Below, piece by piece: positions 7,104-14,541 of a stretch of 28,049 bases of DNA (positions are counted from its first letter, which is position 1; each line of letters starts with the position of its first letter). The stretch is from a virus. Under the pieces are notes generated by a model that did no database searches, was not told the origin of the DNA, and worked only from the letters and a program-made list of their open reading frames with translations. Both the position numbers and the translations under genes were made by a program. The stretch lies in the IMG/VR virus record IMGVR_UViG_3300031758_000442, positions 1 through 28,049 of that record. One strand, given 5' to 3'.

Positions 7104-8756
7104 ATGAAGAACTTAAAATTAGTCTCTTATCAAGAGTGGTCTAACATATATGAATCGTTAAATAAAGACTCTAAAGCGACTCAAAGGGTCCTCGAATCTA
7201 AGTTAACTGGAATATATGAAGCAGTTCTCACTCAAACTAACGTCACTTTTCCTGAAGGTCTAGTTACAGATAAGCATACTAGAAAGACGTTTGACGGTCT
7301 CGATTCTTTCGGCAATGACTTGGAAATTACAATGGCCGATAATCAAACTGTTTATGAGACTGCAATACGAACAGTTGATTCAGTCCCAGGCGCTACTTTC
7401 TTGTATGCAGGTGCAATCACAAACGCTGCTAAGAACGTAGCACTAAAGCTCAACGTATTTAAGTTGATTATAGCTGGGATAGGAAATTCAGTAGGAATTG
7501 AGAAATTAGCTGATGAACTTATAAAGGACCCAACGCTAATGGAGAATCTAAAATTGAAAGCTACTTTAGATAAGACCTTCAAGACATTTGGTAAAGACGG
7601 CCTGATGTATACTGACGCTAAACTCAGTCCAGCAGGAGTAGCATCGTCTACTGGAACTGACAAAAATTTAACTAAACCCTCAATTGTTTGTGGAATACTT
7701 AATACTCAAAACTTGGTGAATTGGGTAAACGGGTCGTTTAGTCAAGTAATAGACTTATCACCAAAAATCGGTGGAAGCGGAGTAGGTGAATCGTTTTATG
7801 GCTTTGGTTCGTCAGTAGCGGACGACTCTCCTGAAGTAGACAGTGCAACTCTTTACTTATTCACATCAGCTAGCTCAGGTGAAGGGTCTGCCGAGCCAGT
7901 TGCTCAACCGACATCTGCTCCTTCTAGAGGAGTATCCATACCTTGGGCACAGCTCGATTTCACTTATGATGAGGATGGAACATTGATAGACGAGCGCTAT
8001 TCTGAAATAAAGGAACTCATTAAACAGATAGTTAGCGAATTAGCGCCTAACGAAGTTATCACTAAGTTACAATTGACATCTGTTGTGAATCCTATGTGGA
8101 ATGGACAGACTACTTCAGGAAACGGTACAGGCGAGCCTGTTGGCCAAAACAGTGTTAAGTTGACTGACGCTACTTTCAAAACAGATAAGACTGCTTTAGG
8201 AAATCAATGGTTGGCTTGGAAAAGAGGTAGCGAAATTGCAACTGAATTATATGAGTCATTAGGAGGTAAAATACAAAAGAATGCCATAGAAGTAATGTGG
8301 AAGATAGGTCAAACTTCTGCAACTATTCCAAACATAACTTATTCAATTGTCGCTAAAACAACTTCTCCATCAAACATAGCAAACACTCCAGCCATCGATA
8401 ACGCTCTAGGCACACAGGCAGTTAGCGCAAACGCAAATATTCCTATTTCTAGATATAAGATAACGTTCGACGGTAGCGTGATAGCTAAGGCACTTCCAGG
8501 TAAATTGAAGAAAGTCATAGGAATAGGTGCATCGACAATCGCTTATGAAGATTTATCTGCTGGTGATTCCATAAAATATAAAGGGATGACTGATGGTAAA
8601 ATAGATGATAAATCAGTCAAAAAAGGTAAAGTACTAAGCATAAGTGACGGTAAAGTAACTTTAGAATCAGAGACTGGAAACAAGCTCACAATATCTAAAA
8701 ACAGATTCATATCCGGTGGCAAAGAAACTAAAGCAGGTACAGTAATGCAAGAATAA
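7104..8756 (+). CDS. Putative internal head protein with OmpA-like segment (paralog B)
   Basis: A 550-residue paralog of the 4808 product. It begins MKNLKLVSYQEWSNIYE; VSYQEW...YE is the closest match in the window to the T4 sequence KTYQEFIAE, and a second site (GIYE|A) occurs near residue 39. The paralogs share the block SDATFKT/LTDATFKT followed by TALGNQWLAW (residue 363 here, 362 in the other), a strand reading TLVSGASPDW or QLTSVVNPMW before it, and a C-terminal module ending in RFISGG-KAGT. Middle regions have diverged. The central block resembles an OmpA-like peptidoglycan-binding domain (tentative). Tandem duplication with a divergent CAP gene between the copies suggests an old event. 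It is probably a late virion protein. Confidence 0.85.
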   Translation: MKNLKLVSYQEWSNIYESLNKDSKATQRVLESKLTGIYEAVLTQTNVTFPEGLVTDKHTRKTFDGLDSFGNDLEITMADNQTVYETAIRTVDSVPGATFLYAGAITNAAKNVALKLNVFKLIIAGIGNSVGIEKLADELIKDPTLMENLKLKATLDKTFKTFGKDGLMYTDAKLSPAGVASSTGTDKNLTKPSIVCGILNTQNLVNWVNGSFSQVIDLSPKIGGSGVGESFYGFGSSVADDSPEVDSATLYLFTSASSGEGSAEPVAQPTSAPSRGVSIPWAQLDFTYDEDGTLIDERYSEIKELIKQIVSELAPNEVITKLQLTSVVNPMWNGQTTSGNGTGEPVGQNSVKLTDATFKTDKTALGNQWLAWKRGSEIATELYESLGGKIQKNAIEVMWKIGQTSATIPNITYSIVAKTTSPSNIANTPAIDNALGTQAVSANANIPISRYKITFDGSVIAKALPGKLKKVIGIGASTIAYEDLSAGDSIKYKGMTDGKIDDKSVKKGKVLSISDGKVTLESETGNKLTISKNRFISGGKETKAGTVMQE

Positions 8757-8795
8757 CTAAGAACTTTGTACTTTTTAAAAGTAAAAGAATAAGAA

Positions 8796-8804
8796 GATAA
8801 ATAA
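8796..8804 (+). promoter_or_regulatory. Late-promoter-like box (GATAAATAA)
   Basis: GATAAATAA ends 17 bases before the ATG at 8822, matching the spacing of the two preceding plus-strand boxes. Its position supports ATG 8822 over the in-frame TTG at 8816. Confidence 0.65.
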
Positions 8805-8821
8805 CAAAAAAAGACTTGACT

Positions 8822-10954
8822 ATGAGTTTCGATAAGATCTTTTCTCTTTCAAATAGATTAAACGAGAATCGCTTTGGCCCAGGTAAAGCCAAAGTAGTAT
8901 CAGACGGCAATAAAGTTGTCGCAACACCAATTGACCGTAATTCATTTAAGGTGAAGGCTGTCGGTTACCAGGACATGATCGTTCAAGGTAGGCTTACTGC
9001 TGCTGGCTTTAATGGAATACTTAACTGGTTAAAACAACAACCAGACATCATCGATTATTACTATAAACTAAATGATCTTAAGACTCACTTCTTAGTGTAT
9101 CAGATAATGAAGGACAATGATCTTTTTGAAAAACAGTCCTTTCAATTCACAATAGTTGAAAGAAGCACAGTTCCTAATTTAAGTCCTGCGGTAAATCACG
9201 TTTCTCTTGAAGAGCTTGAAAGCATTCAAAAGGGAGTTGGACCTAAGGACCTAGTGGTAAGCCCATCGCAACAGATATTAGGTAAGCCTGGAGTCGATCC
9301 AGTAAAGGCGACTGGCCTTACTTTCCCGATCGTAGCAACATCAATTCCAGGAAACAAGAACACTAGTTTAGTTAACTTTGTTAGGGACGCATACCTTAAG
9401 GTAAAACAAGATCCTAACGTTTCTAGTTATGCGGGTTTAGCTGCAGTAAAGGCTGAGGTTAATAAAGGTGAGCTTGGTAAGAGCTCTCAAGCCTTCATAT
9501 ATGCCTTAAACTCTGCATTCGGAATCAAGGACTGGTCTGGAGAAGAGGTTGAGTCTAACTTGACCGCTGCTCTTGCCACTAAATTATACGCAACACCGGC
9601 TGCTACTACTGAAAGCGCTAAGTACTTCTTACACCCTAACGGTCGTCAATTGATAAAAGAAGACATTGATGCTCTTCCTGGATTCAGCTCTAATGCGTTT
9701 ATCGCAGGTTTCGACCAAGCCATTAAGGGACTTGGTGGAGGTCCTACTAACACTGGAGGAATCGCGGTTCCTGCTGAAGGATTCAAATATGACGCCAGTT
9801 TTAAGTTAAAGAACGCAGAGCTTCAAAAGTTCCAAGAGATCTTATTGAAGAACTTACCTACTTATGCGGGTGGAGCTCTTAAAACTAGACCAGCAGTCGC
9901 TGCATTCTTAAGAACTAAGGCGGACGGTATTTATGGAAACAGGACAAGAGATTTAATTGGTTATCTTAAGGTCGGTCTTACTGATCCTAAGTATCCAGAC
10001 AATGATAACTCTACAATCAAGGCGGACTTTGTTAACCGTATGTTGAAGGAATTTAAGGTAGTACAAGAGAATAAGACGTATCTTGGACTAGACGGTTATT
10101 CTATCATCATTGAGGGTTTCGATACTGGTGCGGCTGACGTTGCGACTGGCGGCGGAGGCGGCGGAGGCGGTGGAGGCGGTGGTCGAGTAGTTAAGAAAGA
10201 CAGCACAGTTTCCTCCAATCTTTCTTCGTCCAGTCAATTTAGAACAATCGAAGGACTGTCATACGAATACAAGGTTCAAAACGGATTTTGGGTATATCGA
10301 ACTAAGGGTTCTAAAGGTAATTGGGCAAAGGCTTTAACTCCTAAAAACATTGCAATACTTCAAAAGAACTTTCCAGCTGACAAAGGTAGTTATATTAGAC
10401 CAAGTCAGCCTGAGTACATGTATAAAGTAGAGGGTGGAGTATGGAAGACGTATCAGGGTGGTACATGGGTAGAAGCAAATGATGCTTCTCAATTAGACTT
10501 AAAGAACCTATATGGTATGGGCACAGGCGCACCCAAGTCTACGGCAAAGGCACTTCCTATAAAAGACATAGACCGTATGCATAGGGAAATAGCATCAACT
10601 GTTGCTAGTTGGTTTCCAGCAGACGGTTGGAGTGGTCCTTTTAAAGACTATAAAGGAAACGTTGATGACGATGAAGTAAATGCCTGGAAAGAACTTGTTA
10701 GAAAGTGGTCGACTGGTTCTAGTAGTTGTTCTGCAAAGCTAGCTAAGACTAAAGAGGCAATTGCTCTTCTCCCTGCAGATGCTGAGAAAACTAGAGTCCA
10801 AGGGAATTATAACACTTTGGCTAACCTAGTTGCAGGCGGCGGAGCATTTAAGAAGAAGTTCTTAGGTTTAGACTCATGGGATGATACTTACGTCATAAAA
10901 CTATATCAGAGCAACGGTGATGTCTTTAGAAGAGAAATATACACTGACTTCTAA
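8822..10954 (+). CDS. Putative virion protein with peptidoglycan-binding-like motif and polyglycine linker
   Basis: From ATG 8822 the product has 710 residues; an upstream TTG at 8816 would add two. The N-terminus MSFDKIFSLSNRLNE|N is a looser version of the capsid-targeting peptide. Residues 366-382 (KADGIYGNRTRDLIGYL) match the core of peptidoglycan-binding domain 1 (DGIfG..T...i...). A run of 12 glycines (443-454, bases 10148-10183) links it to a C-terminal part with two Tyr/Trp-rich segments (KVQNGFWVYRTKG and KVEGGVWKTYQGG) that look like a repeat. No catalytic domain is recognised. The stop codon shares one base with the next ATG, so translation is coupled. It may be delivered to the periplasm or be a tail component. 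Confidence 0.85.
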   Translation: MSFDKIFSLSNRLNENRFGPGKAKVVSDGNKVVATPIDRNSFKVKAVGYQDMIVQGRLTAAGFNGILNWLKQQPDIIDYYYKLNDLKTHFLVYQIMKDNDLFEKQSFQFTIVERSTVPNLSPAVNHVSLEELESIQKGVGPKDLVVSPSQQILGKPGVDPVKATGLTFPIVATSIPGNKNTSLVNFVRDAYLKVKQDPNVSSYAGLAAVKAEVNKGELGKSSQAFIYALNSAFGIKDWSGEEVESNLTAALATKLYATPAATTESAKYFLHPNGRQLIKEDIDALPGFSSNAFIAGFDQAIKGLGGGPTNTGGIAVPAEGFKYDASFKLKNAELQKFQEILLKNLPTYAGGALKTRPAVAAFLRTKADGIYGNRTRDLIGYLKVGLTDPKYPDNDNSTIKADFVNRMLKEFKVVQENKTYLGLDGYSIIIEGFDTGAADVATGGGGGGGGGGGGRVVKKDSTVSSNLSSSSQFRTIEGLSYEYKVQNGFWVYRTKGSKGNWAKALTPKNIAILQKNFPADKGSYIRPSQPEYMYKVEGGVWKTYQGGTWVEANDASQLDLKNLYGMGTGAPKSTAKALPIKDIDRMHREIASTVASWFPADGWSGPFKDYKGNVDDDEVNAWKELVRKWSTGSSSCSAKLAKTKEAIALLPADAEKTRVQGNYNTLANLVAGGGAFKKKFLGLDSWDDTYVIKLYQSNGDVFRREIYTDF
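10148..10183 (+). repeat. Glycine-codon run encoding 12 Gly
   Basis: Twelve consecutive GGN codons (GGC, GGA, GGT mixed) encode a polyglycine linker. The trinucleotide-like repeat and high GC stand out from the AT-rich surroundings, so length may vary between isolates. Confidence 0.9.
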
Positions 10955-11325
10955 TGAACGAACACGTAAAAGGCTTCAATGATTTCTTAAATGAGGCTGC
11001 CTACATAGACCAGCAAGGAGAACTTCAAGGTCTAAACATGGGAGACGTTAGAGTGATGGAAGAGGCAGATACCTTAAGAACCTTTTTAGAGGATGAAGGT
11101 GCACGTCGAGTGACGATTGAGGCTGATGAAGACATAGTTAAATTGCGATTTGAATACGCAATGAGACCTTTGGCCATTGAGCTTGATCTACAACAAGACA
11201 TCACGACCCTATTTGAAGAAAGAGGAGAGAGGGAACCCCTTATCATGTTACAGCTCGCTTCTGATGAATTCTTCGATTTACTGGCAGCAAAGGGCTTACG
11301 TGGAATAGTCGACGGTAGACTTTAA
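10954..11325 (+). CDS. Putative small internal head protein
   Basis: A 123-residue acidic protein beginning MNEHVKGFNDFLNEAAYID. GFNDFLNE|A is a good match to the T4 capsid-targeting pattern and predicts cleavage after Glu-14. The remainder is a compact alpha/beta protein without a recognised family. Its ATG shares a base with the stop of the 710-residue gene (TAATG), so the two are co-expressed. Its 3' end overlaps the convergent 11322 gene by four bases. Confidence 0.8.
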   Translation: MNEHVKGFNDFLNEAAYIDQQGELQGLNMGDVRVMEEADTLRTFLEDEGARRVTIEADEDIVKLRFEYAMRPLAIELDLQQDITTLFEERGEREPLIMLQLASDEFFDLLAAKGLRGIVDGRL

Positions 11326-11555
11326 TCCTTACTTAAGAACCTTTTCATTAGCTTCAGCATCTTAAAGGAGATCTCTCCGCTTATCTGCATGCATTCCCTT
11401 TCGTCGTATGTCTGGCCAGAGTTACCCAGGATGATTCTCTTCATCACCTTGACTCTATTTGAAAAATCATATACGATCTTCTCACGAACCTCCTTGACAC
11501 TATCCCTGGTAGTACCAGTCTTAGCGTAATGTATGAACTCGTCTCCAGGTTTCAT
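11322..11555 (-). CDS. Unrecognised 77-residue basic protein
   Basis: Starts MKPGDEFIHYAKTGTTRDSV, is helical and rich in Lys/Arg toward the C-terminus (KMLKLMKRFLSKD). No family is recognised. A TATAAATAA box ends 17 bases upstream of the ATG, which supports the gene as real and late-expressed. It lies directly downstream of the tRNA-array terminator. Confidence 0.7.
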   Translation of the reverse strand: MKPGDEFIHYAKTGTTRDSVKEVREKIVYDFSNRVKVMKRIILGNSGQTYDERECMQISGEISFKMLKLMKRFLSKD

Positions 11556-11572
11556 GCTAGCCCGATTTTTTG

Positions 11573-11581
11573 TTATTTATA
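11573..11581 (-). promoter_or_regulatory. Late-promoter-like box (TATAAATAA)
   Basis: The minus strand reads TATAAATAA, containing the exact T4 late -10 octamer TATAAATA, 17 bases before the 11555 start. Confidence 0.65.
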
Positions 11582-11585
11582 GCCC

Positions 11586-11633
11586 TAAAAAAGGAAAACC
11601 CCCAGTCCAATTTTAATCATTCGACTAGGGGTT
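11586..11633 (-). terminator. Intrinsic terminator at the end of the tRNA array
   Basis: On the minus strand AACCCCTAGTC pairs with GACTGGGGGTT (11 pairs including one G-U that would be a mismatch on the plus strand) and is followed by TTCCTTTTTT. It ends the leftward tRNA transcript just after the first-listed tRNA. Confidence 0.85.
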
Positions 11634-11689
11634 TGTCTAGACCTCTTCTAATTTGAAAACCAATTAAAACCAGACGAAGAATCTAGATC

Positions 11690-11766
11690 TGGTGGTCCCT
11701 CACGGGCTCGAACCGTGGACCTACTGATTATGAGTCAGTTGCTCTAACCTGCTGAGCTAAGGGACC
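11690..11766 (-). tRNA. tRNA with CAT anticodon, probably tRNA-Ile2
   Basis: Full cloverleaf with acceptor GGTCCCT/AGGGACC, discriminator A and an encoded CCA. The loop reads CTCATAA. The body (GGTCCCTTAGCTCAG...) is closer to minor isoleucine tRNA (lysidine-modified CAT, reading ATA) than to elongator Met. Two other CAT tRNAs in the array look like initiator and elongator Met. It is the promoter-distal end of the array. Confidence 0.9.
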
Positions 11767-11989
11767 GTGGGGTCTATTGACGACCCAATGGGGTGACCAA
11801 GGGAGGAAGTTAAGTTTTCGCTGAAATAGTCTTAAGTCTTAAGTCTTCCGTCAATTAAATTTTGAAATCTTAAGTAGTAAGGCGCTTAATCGGCTTCAAA
11901 ATCGAATCATCATGAATATAGGTCTTAGAATGTAAGTTGAGTGGGAAAGTTTCCCATCAATGCTACTCACTCTTCTTCGCTCCGCCCGG
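11767..11989. other. Spacer with no gene recognised
   Basis: There is no open frame longer than about ten codons and no tRNA. A short tandem repeat of CTTAAGT occurs around 11830-11850. I see no clear promoter or terminator. Confidence 0.5.
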
Positions 11990-12424
11990 TCAGATCTTTG
12001 TTATTGCATTGAACGCCTCGATCTCTTCCTGTAAAGCTTCGATCTCAGCCTCCCACTGCTTGACTTGCTTGTCCTTTGCCACGAGGTTCATGAAGGCAAC
12101 GTATTCTATTTGTGTGCCATCATTTGTGTAACGATCGCGGTGCATGCCTTCTTTCACATCAACGTTTCTCATTCGACTTGATAGATTCTTCAGCTCTCCG
12201 AGTCTAAAGATCTTTTCAGCGATCGGTGCATTTGCAAGCTGGATCTTTGTCTTTAGATCGATTAACTGTTTTGTCAGGTCAAGCCACGCATTAAATGCCT
12301 CTTCCGCGTTGTAAGGTGTTGACATACCGGCCTCGTGTGAGTTAAACGCTAGGAAGCGAGTATACGCCTCATCTACCTGCTTAACTAACTTTTTCTTTGT
12401 TTTTAGAGCTTTTGTTAAGTTCAT
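11990..12424 (-). CDS. DIP1984-like coiled-coil protein
   Basis: A 144-residue, mostly helical protein. The pattern MNLTKALKTKKKLVKQVDEAY, then a helix with LTKQLIDLKTKIQLANAP, then RLGELKNLSSRMRNV, resembles the DIP1984 family (once called septicolysin), in which a leading A.....R..L motif is followed by a long helical hairpin; function is unknown. It lies within the tRNA array, between the CAT and Arg tRNAs, with no promoter box of the late type. Family assignment is by eye. Confidence 0.75.
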   Translation of the reverse strand: MNLTKALKTKKKLVKQVDEAYTRFLAFNSHEAGMSTPYNAEEAFNAWLDLTKQLIDLKTKIQLANAPIAEKIFRLGELKNLSSRMRNVDVKEGMHRDRYTNDGTQIEYVAFMNLVAKDKQVKQWEAEIEALQEEIEAFNAITKI

Positions 12425-12438
12425 CTTTTTTTGTTTTT

Positions 12439-12515
<77 letters not shown>

Positions 12516-12545
12516 GATTTAGATTCTAGTATGTTAAAGAATATT

Positions 12546-13190
12546 TTACTTAGAGTCAGAATTTAATTTTCTTCCTCTATTCCATCCAATGTCAATATAC
12601 TCAATTAACTTGTCATTTTTAATTTTTATGGAATTTTTTCCATCATTTATCCAACATGTCCCATATTGAGAATTTTTTTCTCCAGATTGAGAGATCGAAT
12701 TTGCTTTACTTATCTTTCGCTTTGTTTCAAGAGAGTGTTTCTTATTTAACCACGGTTGCTTACCTTTTACTGATTTACTGACTGCTTCACAAAACTTTTT
12801 TCTATAATCTACGTCATTTTGTAACCTATCATGTAATATTTTATTAGTAGCAAGCCGACCTGCTGTATGAAATTTCTTAGCATGTTCTTCTCCACTAAGA
12901 CCTCCTCCTCCACCGAGTTGCAAGTTCATACACATTTCATCTTTAAGCAAATTTTCATTTACTATCTCTTTTTCTCTCAATTTCAAAGAACTTCGGTCAG
13001 GCAACCATTCCAATATTTCGATTGTGTGATGTACTTTTCCGTATTTGTTTAAGGATCTTTTTAGAACCTTTCCACTTCCGAAATACCCATCCTCTAAATT
13101 AGAAGTCGAATGCATTCCGATGTAGTATTTTTCACTTATCAAACAAGTTACTTTGTAGATATAGTGGTACCTATATTCTTTTCTTGGCAT
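12546..13190 (-). CDS. GIY-YIG homing endonuclease (copy 1)
   Basis: A 214-residue protein with an N-terminal GIY-YIG nuclease domain: YHYIYKVT and KYYIGMHST (residues 8-28) are the two core strands, followed by GYFGSG and the helix LREKEIVNE with the metal-binding Glu. The C-terminal part (residues ~140-214) has KHSLETKRKISKAN, a NUMOD3-like DNA-binding repeat, and a terminal SQYGTCWI module common in phage homing enzymes. It is inserted between the Arg and initiator tRNAs and is a close paralog of the gene at 17169. Its leader forms a hairpin containing a late-type box, the arrangement used in T4 to silence such genes early. Confidence 0.93.
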   Translation of the reverse strand: MPRKEYRYHYIYKVTCLISEKYYIGMHSTSNLEDGYFGSGKVLKRSLNKYGKVHHTIEILEWLPDRSSLKLREKEIVNENLLKDEMCMNLQLGGGGGLSGEEHAKKFHTAGRLATNKILHDRLQNDVDYRKKFCEAVSKSVKGKQPWLNKKHSLETKRKISKANSISQSGEKNSQYGTCWINDGKNSIKIKNDKLIEYIDIGWNRGRKLNSDSK

Positions 13191-13193
13191 AAT

Positions 13194-13230
13194 GTACCTT
13201 CGTTTTGATTATTTATCTCGACGAAGGTAC
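13194..13230 (-). promoter_or_regulatory. Leader hairpin with internal late box, homing endonuclease copy 1
   Basis: Arms 13194-13203 and 13221-13230 pair over ten bases; the loop holds GATAAATAA (13209-13217, minus strand), 18 bases before the ATG. The stem ends three bases from the start codon. Read-through transcripts would hide the translation start, while a transcript begun from the loop would lack the 5' arm. The second copy at 17808-17844 has a compensatory G-C to A-T change. Confidence 0.8.
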
Positions 13231-13244
13231 AAAAATACCTGGGG

Positions 13245-13318
13245 TAGCGGGGGCCGGACTCGAACCGACGACCTCAAGGTTATGAGCCTTGCGAGCTACC
13301 AACTGCTACCACCCCGCA
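13245..13318 (-). tRNA. Initiator tRNA-fMet(CAT)
   Basis: The sequence is strikingly like bacterial initiator tRNA (GCGGGGTGG...GTAGCTCG...GGTCGTCGGTTC...CCGGCCCCCGC). Position 1 (T) and position 72 (T) cannot pair, the hallmark that marks initiators for formylation. The anticodon stem has two rather than the usual three G-C pairs next to the loop. CCA is not encoded. Confidence 0.92.
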
Positions 13319-13325
13319 CTGTTTG

Positions 13326-13398
13326 TATTCCGTACGGGAATCGAACCCGTGCCTCTGCCGTGAAAGGGCAGCGTGTTAGACCGCTTCACTAACGGAAC
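13326..13398 (-). tRNA. tRNA-Glu(TTC)
   Basis: Acceptor GTTCCGT/ACGGAAT, loop CTTTCAC, T-arm CGGGTTCGATTCCCG. Discriminator A; CCA not encoded. Confidence 0.95.
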
Positions 13399-13405
13399 GT
13401 ATGAG

Positions 13406-13479
13406 CGGTCCTGAAGGGATTTGAACCCTCGATCTCCGCCGTGACAGGGCGGCGTCCACTCCAACTGGACCGCAGGACC
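13406..13479 (-). tRNA. tRNA-Asp(GTC)
   Basis: Acceptor GGTCCTG/CAGGACC, anticodon GTC, discriminator G as expected for Asp. CCA not encoded. Confidence 0.95.
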
Positions 13480-13746
13480 AAAATTCGTCTAACGAGACTT
13501 GTTAGACTGGATTTTAACGGGTTTCTCTGACTGTTTCGAGAACCATTTCTCTATGGCGACAATACCCCATTAGATACTTTTCATTAGTGTCTTACCACAT
13601 AAAAACCTGTCAACTCACTACGTCGGTGGGGCAGAGCGTCGCTCCCATTAATCCGCCACGATACCCCATTAAGGTCGAGGATTTTTTTACCACCATCGCT
13701 TTTTTACAGAATGCGACCAATCTTTCCGAGCGTCTCTTTCTCGTAG
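13480..13746. other. Structured spacer without a gene
   Basis: No supported coding sequence. A 7-pair hairpin with a 7-base loop (GTCTAAC at 13487, GTTAGAC at 13501) lies immediately upstream of tRNA-Asp on the transcribed strand, and a second imperfect hairpin (GGTTTCTC/GAGAACC) follows. The 11-mer ATACCCCATTA occurs twice, near 13563 and 13661. Confidence 0.5.
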
Positions 13747-13843
13747 TAGTCAGGACAGGACTCGAACCTGTATGAGCCACTTCAATTACCTTGTAGGCTC
13801 TCCACTACGGTGCTTGTAGCGTCTACCATTCCGCCACCTGACT
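13747..13843 (-). tRNA. Aberrant Leu-like tRNA (anticodon unclear)
   Basis: Acceptor AGTCAGG/CCTGACT is perfect and the T-arm is normal. The D-arm (TGGCGGAAT-GGTAGACGC) is of the leucine type, and an extra arm with a 5-pair stem (GAGCC/GGCTC) and a 17-base loop is present. The anticodon arm is odd: stem GCTAC/GTAGT encloses AAGCACC, which lacks the universal T33 and would place GCA (Cys) as the anticodon. It may be a decaying tRNA, an intermediate in tRNA remodelling, or a tRNA-like RNA with another role. Confidence 0.55.
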
Positions 13844-13848
13844 ATTTG

Positions 13849-13928
13849 GGTAGGTTAATGAGTGATTTCCCCTACCTCTTTTTACTCTGTATCAGACTTC
13901 ATTACTGAAACATCAACCTAAGTCACTC
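13849..13928. other. Inter-tRNA spacer with possible pseudoknot
   Basis: GGTAGG (13849) pairs with CCTACC (13871); within that loop GAGTGATTT (13860) can pair over nine bases with AAGTCACTC (13920). The two helices interlock like an H-type pseudoknot. The single wobble favours the plus-strand RNA, opposite to the tRNAs. Chance is not excluded. Confidence 0.35.
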
Positions 13929-13936
13929 TGTGTTTG

Positions 13937-14010
13937 TAGTCAAGACAGGACTCGAACCTGCAATCTCACCCACATACTGTAAGCACGCGTTACCAATTAG
14001 CCACCTGACT
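13937..14010 (-). tRNA. Aberrant tRNA, apparent anticodon TAC (Val) but weak structure
   Basis: It shares acceptor AGTCAGG and the T-arm with the aberrant tRNA at 13747, so the two are duplicates. The loop CTTACAG gives TAC, but the stem GCGTG/TATGT contains three G-T pairs, the D-arm is short (TGGCTAATTGGTAAC), and the variable region is about ten bases. A regular tRNA-Val(TAC) exists at 16944, so this one may be redundant or degenerating. Confidence 0.6.
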
Positions 14011-14111
14011 ATTTGAGGTTAAGAACTCCTCTGTGTTGTAAGCATATTGTTACTTTTAACAGCTTCATTTTTTATCAATATTTCCTTTCTCAAGGGAACA
14101 ACACAATGTTG

Positions 14112-14250
14112 TTGATAGTGTTGGAGTACCCATCTCGCTCCAATCTTAACTGCTTAATCGTAGTTTTACGAGGCCCCGGCAGAAAGGGTGCTGAATTCCT
14201 GATCCACTCTGGATTGTCGACATCCATTGAGTGGGGAAAACCACTATCAA
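14112..14250. ncRNA. Candidate structured RNA, cloverleaf-like, between tRNAs
   Basis: A perfect 9-pair closing stem (14112-14120 with 14242-14250) surrounds three hairpins: 14121-14126/14138-14143, 14159-14162/14167-14170, and a long one, 14204-14214/14222-14234, with an 11-pair stem and 7-base loop. The resulting four-way layout recalls an enlarged tRNA. No tRNA T-loop or anticodon is present. Strand cannot be decided from perfect pairs; transcription from the array would be leftward. This is inference from base pairing alone. Confidence 0.4.
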
Positions 14251-14253
14251 TCG

Positions 14254-14326
14254 TGGAGTAGAAGGGACTCGAACCCATATCCTCTTCCTTGCAAAGGAAG
14301 CGCTCAACCAATTGAGCTACGACCCC
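14254..14326 (-). tRNA. tRNA-Ala(TGC)
   Basis: Acceptor GGGGTCG/CTACTCC with the G3-T70 wobble that identifies alanine tRNA and one mismatch at pair 6-67. Loop TTTGCAA. CCA not encoded. Confidence 0.93.
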
Positions 14327-14331
14327 AAAAT

Positions 14332-14541
14332 AAAACAAAATTAAGTCTACCAAGCGCATTAACTTGGTCAACGATTTGATCAATGGTTTGTTCCCCATTG
14401 CCTGATACGTGGCCACGCAGAGCAGGGTCTCCTACATGACATTCCGGGGCATTATTACTCTCAGTAAAGGTTGCGATCCTGTGAGAGCCGGAATCTCTTT
14501 CAACGGTGCTAGTCCGTCCTATGTTAGACTAATTTTGTTTT
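14332..14541. ncRNA. Candidate structured RNA closed by a 17-pair stem
   Basis: Bases 14332-14349 pair with 14525-14541 (17 pairs, one bulged A). Inside are hairpins 14350-14354/14363-14367, 14381-14386/14395-14400, a nested element 14441-14447/14488-14494 with 14458-14463/14482-14487, and 14503-14506/14514-14517. A 10-base palindrome lies at 14408-14417. It fills the whole gap between Ala and Gly tRNAs, and no open frame explains it. Function is unknown; it could be a non-coding RNA, a processing scaffold, or the remains of a mobile element. Confidence 0.45.

Noticed and set aside
8757-8795. Weak hairpin ACTTTT/AAAAGT as a terminator after paralog B
   Set aside because: It is all A-T, short, and lacks a following T-run.
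10148-10183. GC-rich repeat as a possible CRISPR or origin repeat
   Set aside because: It is a run of glycine codons in frame within a gene and has no spacer pattern.
13480-13746. Possible extra tRNA in the spacer around 13620-13660 (GCAGAGCG...TCCGCCAC)
   Set aside because: No T-loop or anticodon arm could be placed; it is treated as a structured spacer.
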